A stretch of DNA of 64,000 bases from an uncultured bacterium (GTDB lineage: Bacteria; Verrucomicrobiota; Kiritimatiellia; CAIKKV01; CAIJXV01), in NCBI GenBank assembly GCA_903824675.1, contig CAIJXV010000093.1, positions 1 to 64,000 on the forward strand, given 5' to 3'. The notes beneath the pieces were generated by a model, which was not told the DNA's origin, did no database searches, and saw only the letters and a list, made by a program, of their open reading frames with translations. The translations under genes were made by a program, and so were the position numbers. The first letter of the stretch is position 1, and every line of letters begins with the position of its first letter. Below are positions 35,346 through 44,245 of the stretch, in pieces.

Positions 35346-37720
35346 TGCATCTCGTTTGGCAAACCTTCAGACAGTGGTTCGGCTGGGCGCCGGACATGAC
35401 GCCCGATGCCACCCTCCAATTTGAGTGGGCCACCGATCGCCTCAGCCTGATTATGATCGTCGGAGTCTGTCTCCTGCTGATCACCCTGGCCGTCAACCTC
35501 TACCTCAAAACCGCCGGCCTCACCGGCCGCGGACACGCCCGGATTCTCCTGTCCCTCCGCCTGGCCCAGGTGATTCTTCTCGCCCTGATTCTGGCCAACC
35601 CCCTGCTCGCGTTGCGCGAAGACAAGGACATCCGCAGCCGCCTGATGGTCCTCGTGGATCGTTCCGCCAGCATGAAAGAAAAGGATCTGGCCGGGACAAC
35701 CGAAACGCTCAAGCAGACGGCCATCGGCATCGGCCGCATCCAGCAGGTTTCCAATGCCGTGCCCGAATCCACCGTCGCCGAAATCAAGACCCTTTCCCGG
35801 CTCGAATTCGCCCGGCGCCTGGTCGCCCGGGATGACGGACGCTTCTGGCGACGGCTCGGCGTCCGGCGCGATCTCCGCCTCGCCGCGTTCGCGTCCGGAC
35901 TGGAGCCGCTCTCCGGGTCCCCGACCAACGGGTGGGAGCAGACTCTGACCAACGCCTCGGGCGAGGCCACTTTCCTCGGCTCCGCCCTGCGCGAGGCGGT
36001 CAATCAAAACCAGGGAACCTTGACCGAAATCCTGCTCCTGACCGATGGCGCGGCCAACGGCGGCATCGATCCCCTGCAGGCCGCGCTGGAGGCCCGGGCC
36101 GCCGGAGTTCGCATCTTCCCGGTCACCCTCGGCGCCCCCTCCGGCAATCCGGATACCATTTTGCTCTCCGCCGCCGCCAACCTCCTGGCCAACAAGGGGG
36201 ACCAGGTCGAGGTCATCGTCGAAATCAGTACCCGCGGGTATTCCGGGCAAACCACTACGGTCGAACTCCGCCTCGGCGACCGGGTGCTCGACCGGAAACC
36301 GGTCACCCTTCAGGCCGATACCCATCAACGGGTCGCCCTCAGTTTCCGCGCCGACCGCGTGGGCGGACTCGGCCTGGCCGCCGTGCTCGTACCCCAACCC
36401 AACGAAGCCAATCGCGACAATAACACCCATCTCTTCACCGTTCGCGTGGTTGAGGACAAGTATGATGTGCTCTACGTCGACGGCTATCCCCGCTGGGAAT
36501 ACCGCTTCCTTAAAAATTTGCTCATGCGCGATACCAGCCTGCGAAGCCGGATCGTCCTGCAAAACGAACCGAACCAGCCGGATCCTCTGCCCGACCACCT
36601 CAAGGCCCTCGAAAAAACCGATGTCATCGTGCTCGGCGATATCTCCCCGCGTTTCTTTTCCCGACCGCAACTCGATGTTCTCGAACAATTTGTCGCCAAA
36701 CAGGGGGGCGGGCTCATTCTCATCGCCGGTGAAGATTTCATGCCGACCGCCTTTCGCGATTCCCCGATGGAAACCCTCCTGCCCGTGGTCCTGCCCGCCC
36801 CCGGTCAACCGTCCGCCTACCGCGCCCGGAAAGACGAACCGTTCTTTATGGAACTCACCCCCGAAGGATCCTCCCACGCCGCCATGCGACTCATGGAAGA
36901 TCCGCTCGCCAATCTCCAGGCCTGGGCGCGAATGCCCGGGCACTACTGGTGCCGCACCCTGGATCGAATGAAGCCCGGCGCCTCGGCGCTGGCTGTCCGC
37001 TCCGCCCAACCGGGCACCCCTGACCGCCTGCCGCTGATCGTCCACATGCGCTATGGCAAAGGACAGGTCCTGTATGTCGCCCTGGATTCCACCTGGCGCT
37101 GGCGGCACCTCTGGGGGGAAACCCATTTCGACCGGTTCTGGGGTCAAATGATCCGCAACCTCGCACCCGAACGCGACGAAGGCCGACGCCAGAGCCAGAT
37201 CCGGTTGTCACGCGCCACGTGCGCAGTCGGCGACCCGGTTGAAATCAACGCTCTCGCCTATGAAACCGATAACCGGCCGGTCCAGGGCGACGCCTTGACG
37301 ATCTCCCTCTCCACCGGTGAAACCAATCTTCCGCCGCTCCTCCTCCAACGCGGATTCACCCTGGGCGCCGGCGAATTCAAAGGCCGCTGGAGTCCGCCCC
37401 GCGACGGCAGTTACCTGGTCCGGATTGATGGACCGGGGCTTATTCCCGCCGCCGCATTGCTGCGCGTCGGGCCGCTTCGAAGCGAACTGAACGAGACGGC
37501 ACCGGACCCCCTCCTCCTCAAGCAGATCGCAGATCTCTCCGGAGGAACGGTCTTCGATCCGGCCGGCCTGGCCAAACTGCCCGACCTCCTGCCCAACACC
37601 CGGCGGGTCACCGAACAACAGTCCCGCCAGACGATGTGGGATAACTGGGTCCTGTTCTGCCTGCTGGCTGGCGCCAATCTCGCCGAATTATTTTTGCGCA
37701 AACGATGGGGACTTCTATGA
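35345..37720 (+). CDS. membrane VWA and amidotransferase-fold protein
   Basis: A 791-residue protein whose ATG shares one base with the previous stop (TAATG), GGAGA upstream. Two N-terminal membrane helices (about 35-54 and 67-86) precede a VWA domain (VLVDRSASMKEK near 103, LLLTDGAANGG near 228). Residues about 385-560 form a glutamine amidotransferase-like domain (DVLYVDGYPRWEYRFL, then GGGLILIAGEDF), seen in this family without clear catalytic residues. A final helix lies near 768-785. Probably an inner-membrane subunit of the MoxR/Bat-type complex. Confidence 0.85.
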   Translation: MHLVWQTFRQWFGWAPDMTPDATLQFEWATDRLSLIMIVGVCLLLITLAVNLYLKTAGLTGRGHARILLSLRLAQVILLALILANPLLALREDKDIRSRLMVLVDRSASMKEKDLAGTTETLKQTAIGIGRIQQVSNAVPESTVAEIKTLSRLEFARRLVARDDGRFWRRLGVRRDLRLAAFASGLEPLSGSPTNGWEQTLTNASGEATFLGSALREAVNQNQGTLTEILLLTDGAANGGIDPLQAALEARAAGVRIFPVTLGAPSGNPDTILLSAAANLLANKGDQVEVIVEISTRGYSGQTTTVELRLGDRVLDRKPVTLQADTHQRVALSFRADRVGGLGLAAVLVPQPNEANRDNNTHLFTVRVVEDKYDVLYVDGYPRWEYRFLKNLLMRDTSLRSRIVLQNEPNQPDPLPDHLKALEKTDVIVLGDISPRFFSRPQLDVLEQFVAKQGGGLILIAGEDFMPTAFRDSPMETLLPVVLPAPGQPSAYRARKDEPFFMELTPEGSSHAAMRLMEDPLANLQAWARMPGHYWCRTLDRMKPGASALAVRSAQPGTPDRLPLIVHMRYGKGQVLYVALDSTWRWRHLWGETHFDRFWGQMIRNLAPERDEGRRQSQIRLSRATCAVGDPVEINALAYETDNRPVQGDALTISLSTGETNLPPLLLQRGFTLGAGEFKGRWSPPRDGSYLVRIDGPGLIPAAALLRVGPLRSELNETAPDPLLLKQIADLSGGTVFDPAGLAKLPDLLPNTRRVTEQQSRQTMWDNWVLFCLLAGANLAELFLRKRWGLL

Positions 37721-38727
37721 ACCGATATTTTCTGGCCGCCCTTTTCGCCCTCGCCCTGGCGGGACCGGTCCCGGCCCAGTCGGGATTTCGAACTTCAGAC
37801 CCGCTCGAGTCGGCGCTTCGGGCCGTCGACCGCGGTCTCGATTATCTTTACACCACCCAGACCGATGATGGCGGGTGGGTTTCACCCGGCTACGGAAAGA
37901 CCACGGCGGTCCCGGCGCTGGCGGCTCTCGCCTTCATGGCCCGCGGCCATGTGCCCGGACAGGGACCCTATGCCGATTGCCTGGAACGAGCCACGGCCTA
38001 CCTGCTGGCCAATGCGGCGGACAATGGGCTGATCGCCTCGGGCACTGCCCCGCCCATGTACCAGCATGGCCTGGCCACCCTGGCCCTGGCGGAATTGTAC
38101 GGCATGACCCGCCGGCCGGATATCCGTCAGCGGCTCGAGGCGGCCGTGGGCCTGATCGTGCGGACCCAGAATGATGCCGGGGGCTGGCGTTACCAGCCGG
38201 TGAAAGCCGATGCCGACATGTCGGTCACCGTCATGCAAATCGTCGCGCTCAAGGCGGCGATGAACGCGGGGATCAAGGTGCCGCAAAGCTCGATCGCGCT
38301 CGGGGTCAAATATGTCAAGGCCAGCGCCTGTAAAAAAGGCGGTTTTGGCTACACCCCAGGCGCCGGACCGGGGATCGGAGCCAGCCCCGCCGGCACACTC
38401 GCCCTGCAGATGTGCGGCGAATATGACGCGCCCGAAGTCCTGGCCGGTCTTGAATACCAGGCCAAACAACCGATCCAATACGGCGGCAGCATGTTCTTCT
38501 ACGCCACCTACTACGCCGCCCAGGGCATGAATCAGGCGGGGGGAATTTACTGGCTCGACTGGATGCCCAAAATGCGCGCCATTCTCCTGTCCAAGCAGGC
38601 GGCAGACGGCAGTTGGCCGGCCGAAAACGATAGTTCCGCCAAAAGCGCCGGCTTGCCCTTTTCCACCGCCATCGCCTCGCTCGTCCTCGCCATCGACTGC
38701 CATTATCTGCCGATTTATCAGAGATAA
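37717..38727 (+). CDS. exported prenyltransferase/squalene-cyclase-fold repeat protein
   Basis: A 336-residue protein whose ATG overlaps the previous stop (ATGA). The signal peptide ends near PVPAQS. The mature part has alpha/alpha-toroid repeats with QxxDGGW motifs: TTQTDDGGW, VRTQNDAGGW and LLSKQAADGSW. The acidic DXDD catalytic motif of cyclases is absent, so it is a binding or structural toroid rather than a terpene cyclase. PVC genomes often place such proteins at the end of MoxR/VWA operons; its partner is presumably a neighbour in the periplasm. Confidence 0.83.
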   Translation: MNRYFLAALFALALAGPVPAQSGFRTSDPLESALRAVDRGLDYLYTTQTDDGGWVSPGYGKTTAVPALAALAFMARGHVPGQGPYADCLERATAYLLANAADNGLIASGTAPPMYQHGLATLALAELYGMTRRPDIRQRLEAAVGLIVRTQNDAGGWRYQPVKADADMSVTVMQIVALKAAMNAGIKVPQSSIALGVKYVKASACKKGGFGYTPGAGPGIGASPAGTLALQMCGEYDAPEVLAGLEYQAKQPIQYGGSMFFYATYYAAQGMNQAGGIYWLDWMPKMRAILLSKQAADGSWPAENDSSAKSAGLPFSTAIASLVLAIDCHYLPIYQR

Positions 38728-38765
38728 TGAGCGGGCGCGGGGGATCAGAAACTCACATCAAAACG

Positions 38766-39152
38766 TCACTCCAAATCCCGCGCCTTCATATCCTCTTCTT
38801 CCCATCCCAAATAATGTCCCAACTCATGCAGATAGGTGCGCCGGACTTCCGCCCGAAAGCACTCCGGATCCCCCTCTGCTTCCTCCCACAGCGGCGTCAG
38901 GAATAAAAATATCCGGGGAGGGAGTTCACCCTGTCCGTCGCGCTCGTGAACAAAATCAGATCCGACAAACAAACCCAACGTATCCGGCTCCACCCCGTCC
39001 GCCACCAAACCCGGATCGGGCTCCGGTTCATACCCCACGGGGATCCCTTCCGCCTGAATCCGAATATCAGCGGGCAGGGAGGCGCGCACCGCAGCCACCT
39101 CCCGTTCCGCCCATTGGGCGAGCGTCTTCCCCTTCGGTTTTGTTTTACGCAT
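38766..39152 (-). CDS. minimal zincin metallopeptidase-like protein
   Basis: A 128-residue protein with the zinc motif HELGHYLGWEEEDM near its C-terminus: two histidines, the catalytic glutamate and the downstream acidic residue typical of small zincins (PF06262-type). The size is normal for this group. ATG 39152 is used; a GTG at 39164 would add four residues. The physiological substrate of the family is not known. It is convergent with the toroid gene. Confidence 0.82.
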   Translation of the reverse strand: MRKTKPKGKTLAQWAEREVAAVRASLPADIRIQAEGIPVGYEPEPDPGLVADGVEPDTLGLFVGSDFVHERDGQGELPPRIFLFLTPLWEEAEGDPECFRAEVRRTYLHELGHYLGWEEEDMKARDLE

Positions 39153-39285
39153 AACACCCCGCACCCCGACCTCTCCCTCGCGGAACGAGGGCGGACACCG
39201 GTCAAGACACCTGACATTAGTACCTGAATCATCTGAAACTGCGATAACAAAACAAGCGCCTCAAGCGATTCCTCATACAAACAGA

Positions 39286-39470
39286 AGCCTGTGCACCCCA
39301 ATAGGATGCACAGGCTATAGGGTTTCAGGCTGTCGGCTAGTAGAAAAGTTCCAGAAACAGAAAAGTTTGACCTGCCTAAACCTGCGGCCATTTCCGATTT
39401 CGTACGCACCTCGTTTTGTGGTTGGACCTAATAGCCTATCGCCTAATCTCCTACAGCCTGGACGTCCCCG
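39286..39470. repeat. perfect hairpin and CTACAGCC-type arms in the 39.2-39.6 kb gap
   Basis: The 418-bp gap contains a perfect 10-bp stem, AGCCTGTGCA (39286-39295) and TGCACAGGCT (39307-39316), with an 11-nt loop. Arms like those of the 28 kb element follow: AGGCTATAGGG with CAGGCTGTCGG at about 39312-39338, and AATAGCCTAT with CTACAGCC at about 39430-39460, around about 90 bp of unrelated sequence. Nothing else is recognisable between 39153 and 39570 apart from the ribosome site of the next gene. Confidence 0.55.
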
Positions 39471-39570
39471 GGGGACGCCCGTGAAACAGAAGGATTGCTC
39501 CATATCTAGCGGTCTGGTATATTTAAAACTGTTTTTTGTGCGAAATGGCGTGAACTCCTTTTGGAGCACT

Positions 39571-41811
39571 ATGAAATCTGACACTCCAGAACCCCGCCGG
39601 GGCGTGGCTTGGCTGTGGGCGTTGATCGGCTTGATTGCGGTCTGCACGGCCGCTCTCCTGACCCCTTTATCCCACCGCCTCAAGTCGCAACCGGAGGCCC
39701 CGCCCGAAATCGGAATTTCGGCTCTCGCCCCGGTTCAGAGCCTCATCTCGTCGACCCATTCCAGCAGTGCATCGACCGGCGGCGTAGCCCGACTCGTTCC
39801 CGACCCCCTGTATGGACGAATTTCCCGGTTGGTCGCCAACGCCCTGCCCTCTATGCATCTAACCCGTGCGCCGCTCGATGATACCGTCGCCACCAACGCC
39901 TTCGTCCTTTATATCAACAGCCTCGATTTCGATCATTCCATTTTCCTGGCCACGGATATCGAACGGTTTCAGGCCCAGTCCCCCCAATTGGATAATCGAC
40001 TCCGCAACGGGGATGTCGCATTCGCCTTCGAGGTCTTCGAATGTTACCGCGAACGACTCCGCAATCGGGTGACCTTTGTCAACCAGCGGCTGGAACAGAA
40101 ATTCGATCTGAATCAAACAGACGACTATCTCTGGAAACGCAAAACCGCTCCCTGGCCCTCATCCGAAGCGGAATGGAATCAAATCTGGGACCTAAAAGTC
40201 CGCAATGAATACATCACCCGTATCGTCAGCCGCCAACTGGCCGACGAAAAACCGGCGACCAGCAACGCGACGCCCGAAACGCCCACCCTCCTGACCAATG
40301 GCCTGAACCGAATCACGGACCAGGAAAATGCCCTGCTCGCCCCGACCGAATTCATCCGCAAACGCTATGAACATTATCTCGGCGTGATCGAAGATACCGA
40401 CGCCGAATGGGTTCTCCAAACCTATCTCTCCGCCTTTTTTCACGCCTATGATCCGCACTCGGACTATCTCTCCGTCAGTAGCGCCGAGGATTTCGATATC
40501 GGCATGAAACTTTCGCTCGTCGGGATCGGTGCCATCCTCAGTAGCGAGGACGGAGCCGCCAAGATCGAACGGCTCATCCCCGGCGGCCCCGCTGATCGCG
40601 ATGGGCAGCTCAAGCCCGGCGACAAGATCATCGCCGTCGCCCAGGGCACCAATGAACCGGTCGATGTCCTTCATTGGCCGCTCACCAAAACCGTCCGGCT
40701 CATCCGCGGCGAAAAAGGGACGCCGGTCACCCTTACCATCCTGCCCGTCGGCGACGCCGGGGGAGCGCGGACCACCACCCTCCAACTCATCCGCGATGAA
40801 GTCCAGCTCGAGGAACAGGCGGCCAAGGGCCAGGTTGAAAAAATCACCCACGACGGCCACACCCACTCCTTGGGCGTGATCGTGCTCCCCACCTTTTATG
40901 TCGATCTCAAAAGCAAGTTGAACGAGGGTGAATCCTTCCGCAGCGCCTCCCGCGATGTCGCCCAAATCGTCTCCGACATGAAAACCGGGGGGGTCGAGGG
41001 AATCGTCCTGGATCTCCGCAATAATGGCGGCGGCTCTCTGGCCGAAGCGGTCGAAATGACCGGGCTCTTCCTCCCCGCCGGACCCATCGTTCAGGTCAAA
41101 GAAATCCGGGGCACCCAGGCGCTCAGCGATCCCGATCCCGGGGTACTCTGGAACGGGCCCCTGATCGTCCTGGTCAACCGCCAGAGCGCCTCCGCCTCTG
41201 AAATCCTGGCCGCCGCGCTTCAGGACTACGGGCGGGCCTTGATCGTCGGCGACTCCAAAACCCACGGCAAGGGATCGGTCCAGTCTCTCGTCAATCTCGA
41301 CCAACGCGATCCCCGCCTGGGCTCGGTTAAATTGACCACCGCCAGTTTTCACCGGATCACCGGTTACTCCACCCAGCGCCACGGAGTCACCCCGGATATC
41401 CGGGTCTCCTCCCTTTTGGATGGCCTTGAAGTCGGCGAGGAATTTCTGCCCCATGCCCTCACCGCCACGCGGGTCCCCCCCTTGCTTTTCCGGCCCAGCA
41501 ACCGAATGGCGGGTATCGCCCCCCTCCTCCAAACCCGTTCCGAAGCCCGCCAACAAGGTTCCCCCGCCTTCAAGAATCACCGCGAAATGATGGCCAAACT
41601 CGCGGAACAACAGGCTGCCCAATCCATCTCGCTCAACTACAATAAACGCCTCGCCCTCGCCCGGACGGAAACCGATTTGCAACAACTGCAGGATGACATC
41701 GAGGCCGGCGCTGAAAATCCGGAATCCCCCATCAAGGGCGATATCGTCCGCCCTGAAACCCTTTTTATTCTGTCGGATTGGATCAGCCTGACCCCGGAGA
41801 CGTCCCGATGA
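39571..41811 (+). CDS. Tsp/Prc-like carboxy-terminal processing protease (S41)
   Basis: A 746-residue protein, ATG 39571 with TTGGAG upstream. One membrane helix (about 14-33) anchors it in the periplasm. A Tsp-type N-terminal helical domain precedes the PDZ domain (about 318-400; IPGGPADRDGQLKPGDKI) and the S41 catalytic domain (about 440-590): GIVLDLRNNGGGSL, NRQSASASEI with the nucleophile serine near 540, and GDSKTHGKGSVQS with the catalytic lysine near 562. The C-terminal part fits the Prc extension. It probably trims or degrades periplasmic proteins. Its stop overlaps dapF. Confidence 0.92.
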   Translation: MKSDTPEPRRGVAWLWALIGLIAVCTAALLTPLSHRLKSQPEAPPEIGISALAPVQSLISSTHSSSASTGGVARLVPDPLYGRISRLVANALPSMHLTRAPLDDTVATNAFVLYINSLDFDHSIFLATDIERFQAQSPQLDNRLRNGDVAFAFEVFECYRERLRNRVTFVNQRLEQKFDLNQTDDYLWKRKTAPWPSSEAEWNQIWDLKVRNEYITRIVSRQLADEKPATSNATPETPTLLTNGLNRITDQENALLAPTEFIRKRYEHYLGVIEDTDAEWVLQTYLSAFFHAYDPHSDYLSVSSAEDFDIGMKLSLVGIGAILSSEDGAAKIERLIPGGPADRDGQLKPGDKIIAVAQGTNEPVDVLHWPLTKTVRLIRGEKGTPVTLTILPVGDAGGARTTTLQLIRDEVQLEEQAAKGQVEKITHDGHTHSLGVIVLPTFYVDLKSKLNEGESFRSASRDVAQIVSDMKTGGVEGIVLDLRNNGGGSLAEAVEMTGLFLPAGPIVQVKEIRGTQALSDPDPGVLWNGPLIVLVNRQSASASEILAAALQDYGRALIVGDSKTHGKGSVQSLVNLDQRDPRLGSVKLTTASFHRITGYSTQRHGVTPDIRVSSLLDGLEVGEEFLPHALTATRVPPLLFRPSNRMAGIAPLLQTRSEARQQGSPAFKNHREMMAKLAEQQAAQSISLNYNKRLALARTETDLQQLQDDIEAGAENPESPIKGDIVRPETLFILSDWISLTPETSR

Positions 41812-42632
41812 AAATTCCCTTCTTCAAAATGCACGGCGCCGGCAATGATTTCATCCTGGTCGATGATCGCGCGCTTCGCTTTCCGGCCGGCGACACCGCC
41901 TGGCTCGCCCGTATCTCCTCCCGTCGCACCGGGATCGGCTGCGAAGGCGTCATTCTGATTCAACCGCCGGCCACGGGCAATTTCCGCATGCGGTTCTTCA
42001 ATCCGGATGGATCCGAAGTCGATATGTGCGGCAATGGCGCCCGGTGCATCGCCCGGCTGGCCCATGAGCTTGGAGTTGCGCCGGCGCACATGAGTTTTGA
42101 AACCCCCGCCGGCACCCTCCAGGCCGATGTCGATCACAACCAGGTCCGCCTCCAAATGACCGCTCCCAAGGATTGGCGCCTGAATCAGCGATTGAAAATG
42201 AAAGAAGGGGAACGGGAGTATGGGTTCGTCAACAGCGGGGTCCCCCATGTGGTCATGCCCATCACGAATCTGGATGCCTGGAATGTCAAGCAGACGGGCG
42301 CGGAAATCCGGTATCATTCGGACTTCGCCCCCAAAGGGACCAATGCCAATTTTATCGCCATCACCGGCCCCGATAGCTTGCGCGTGCGCACTTATGAAAG
42401 GGGCGTGGAAGACGAAACCCTGGCCTGCGGCACAGGCATGGTCGCCTGTGGGCTGGTCGCCGGAAAAATGGGCTGGGTCAAGCCCCCGGTCCGGATTACC
42501 TGCGCCAGCGGCGACGTGCTCATCGTCGATTATATCCTGACCGCCGGCGGGGCTGAAAAGGTTACTTTGCTCGGGCCGGCCGAACACGTTTTCCAGGGGA
42601 TTTTAGACTACCCCGGCCCGACCCCCGGATGA
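41808..42632 (+). CDS. dapF: diaminopimelate epimerase
   Basis: A 274-residue PLP-independent racemase converting LL- to meso-diaminopimelate for lysine and peptidoglycan. Both catalytic cysteines are present, in MCGNGARCIA (near 74) and ACGTGMVACG (near 207), and the start MKIPFFKMHGAGNDF is canonical. ATG 41808 overlaps the protease stop (ATGA). Its 3' end overlaps the convergent oxidoreductase gene by 71 bp, which lies in the last 23 codons. Confidence 0.95.
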   Translation: MKIPFFKMHGAGNDFILVDDRALRFPAGDTAWLARISSRRTGIGCEGVILIQPPATGNFRMRFFNPDGSEVDMCGNGARCIARLAHELGVAPAHMSFETPAGTLQADVDHNQVRLQMTAPKDWRLNQRLKMKEGEREYGFVNSGVPHVVMPITNLDAWNVKQTGAEIRYHSDFAPKGTNANFIAITGPDSLRVRTYERGVEDETLACGTGMVACGLVAGKMGWVKPPVRITCASGDVLIVDYILTAGGAEKVTLLGPAEHVFQGILDYPGPTPG

Positions 42633-43710
42633 GTTGTTTCAGCCGACGCGCGTAGGCGGCCCCGTTGAGCGGAAAAACCACCGGCTTGCCCGTCAGGCTG
42701 GAATAGATCATCGCATTGGACAGTTCCAGGGAATTCAAGCCTTCCCGCGCGGTCGCAATCAAGGGCGTCCCCTTGAGAATGGCCTCGGTGAAGTTGGACA
42801 GGACCACGAGGTGTTCATTCCCTTCCTTTTCCGCAGGATATTCAGTCACTTCCGGCACCGGTTTAGGCATCGTCTCCCGGCTGGTCCGGCAGAGTTTCGA
42901 GGTCGGCATCCGATTGCGGCGCAAGATCGTCCGCCCATCGCTAATCACCTCGACCTGGGCCTTGTCGCCCGCCAAAATCAAATGGTCGGTCCCCGGCCAT
43001 TCACCGGTGGTCGCAACAAAAGTTCCGGTCGCGCCATTGGCATATTCCAGGTAAGCCGTCACCTCATCCTCGACTTCGATCGGATGGTGGGCCCCCATTT
43101 TGCAAAAAGCCATCAAGCGCGTGGGCATCCCGCAAAACCACTGCAGAAGATCCAACTGGTGGGGACATTGATTCAACAACACGCCGCCCCCCTCGCCCTT
43201 CCAGGTGCCCCGCCAGCCGCCGCTCGCATAATAATGGTTGGTCCGGAACCAGTGCGTCGCCATCCAGGTCACCCGGACCAGAGAGCCCAACGTGCCGTCC
43301 TGAATGAACTGGCGTACCCGTCGATACCGGACGGTCGCCCGCAAGTTGAACATCGCGGCAAAAACCTGGCGGGGGTTGCGATGCGCCGCCAGCAACCGTT
43401 CCGCGTCCGCCTTGTGCACCGAAACCGGCTTCTCCACCAATACATGCAGTCCGGCCTTCAAGGCCTCGATCCCCACCACCGTGTGTCCGTAATGCGGAGT
43501 GGCGATCACCACGGCATCAATCAAACCCGACCGGATCAGGGCCGACACCGAATCAAACTTGCGCGGCCCCACCACCCGATCCAGATTGGGCGTGTAAGTG
43601 TCACACACGGCGGTCAATTCCGCATCTTTGACCGACCCATTCAATATCGACTGGGCGTGGGCCGTACCCATCACCCCCAAGCCCACAATTCCCATTCGTA
43701 CTTTTTTCAT
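42562..43710 (-). CDS. Gfo/Idh/MocA-family NAD(P)-dependent oxidoreductase
   Basis: A 382-residue protein. Rossmann motif GIVGLGVMGTAHA (residues 8-20), the EKPVSVHKADAERLL helix with the conserved EKP lysine near 97, and the C-terminal beta-sheet domain with GGVLLNQCPHQLDLLQW carrying the GG and HxxD motif. These enzymes oxidise or reduce sugars, inositols or their derivatives. GGGAGAGGG precedes ATG 43710. The C-terminal basic tail overlaps dapF. Confidence 0.9.
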   Translation of the reverse strand: MKKVRMGIVGLGVMGTAHAQSILNGSVKDAELTAVCDTYTPNLDRVVGPRKFDSVSALIRSGLIDAVVIATPHYGHTVVGIEALKAGLHVLVEKPVSVHKADAERLLAAHRNPRQVFAAMFNLRATVRYRRVRQFIQDGTLGSLVRVTWMATHWFRTNHYYASGGWRGTWKGEGGGVLLNQCPHQLDLLQWFCGMPTRLMAFCKMGAHHPIEVEDEVTAYLEYANGATGTFVATTGEWPGTDHLILAGDKAQVEVISDGRTILRRNRMPTSKLCRTSRETMPKPVPEVTEYPAEKEGNEHLVVLSNFTEAILKGTPLIATAREGLNSLELSNAMIYSSLTGKPVVFPLNGAAYARRLKQLIRGSGRGSLKSPGKRVRPARAK

Positions 43711-43824
43711 TTACCCTCTCCCCATGTCGCAATCCCGGAAGTCCCAATCCTTGGATTCCCGGCGCCGAGTCTTCGATAGATTGGGTAAATTATCAGCCTC
43801 GCGGCGGGATGCAAGCCTTTTCAG

Positions 43825-44190
43825 CCCACAAAAGCCGTTGACAGAATTGTAAGGTGAAATGCCGCTTTATAACTGCGTGCTGTGAGCCCTTTTATTCAGC
43901 TCAGGCTCGCTCGGGCCTACTCCGTCACGCCAAGGCGTGACTATGAAGGCTGGAAGAGCTCGCCCTACCCATTGTCATCCCGAGCACTTGGACATCCTCA
44001 GGGCAGGCGAAGTCGAGGGATCTCATGTTGTTGTAGGCCGGACCTCTGCGCCCGGCGTCCGCTGATCCAATCCCCTCCATCACCAGACGCCCGCCACCGA
44101 GGGCGGGCCGACATCGATTGAAAACGGTCGGAGATCAGGGAAAACTTGTGCGGCATTTCATCTTACAATCCACCCCACAAAAGCCGTTGA
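43825..44190. mobile_element. intergenic palindromic element, type II, copy 4 (complete)
   Basis: The most complete copy. A perfect 17-bp direct repeat CCCACAAAAGCCGTTGA brackets it (43825-43841 and 44174-44190). Inside lie terminal inverted repeats TTGTAAGGTGAAATGCCGC (43847-43865) and its complement with one change (44150-44168), each 5 bp from the direct repeat. Between them, in reverse orientation relative to copy 2, are the arm with CGTCACGCCAAGGCGTGAC (43923-43941) and the shared core (about 44031-44116). It fills most of the 535-bp gap between the oxidoreductase and aminotransferase genes. Confidence 0.75.
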
Positions 44191-44245
44191 AATGGAGCGG
44201 GGATCTGATACCGTTTGGGGCGAAAACCCAACCGCAGGAGCCCGC

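Noticed and set aside
31620-37147. Very long antisense reading frames (549 and 609 codons) opposite the DUF4175-like and VWA genes
   Set aside because: The plus-strand genes have recognisable domains, coupled starts and ribosome sites; the antisense frames are open only because of GC-rich codon use and have no domains.
37717-38727. Terpene (squalene-hopene) cyclase
   Set aside because: Toroid QW-like repeats are present but the acidic DXDD catalytic motif is absent and the protein is exported and half the usual length.
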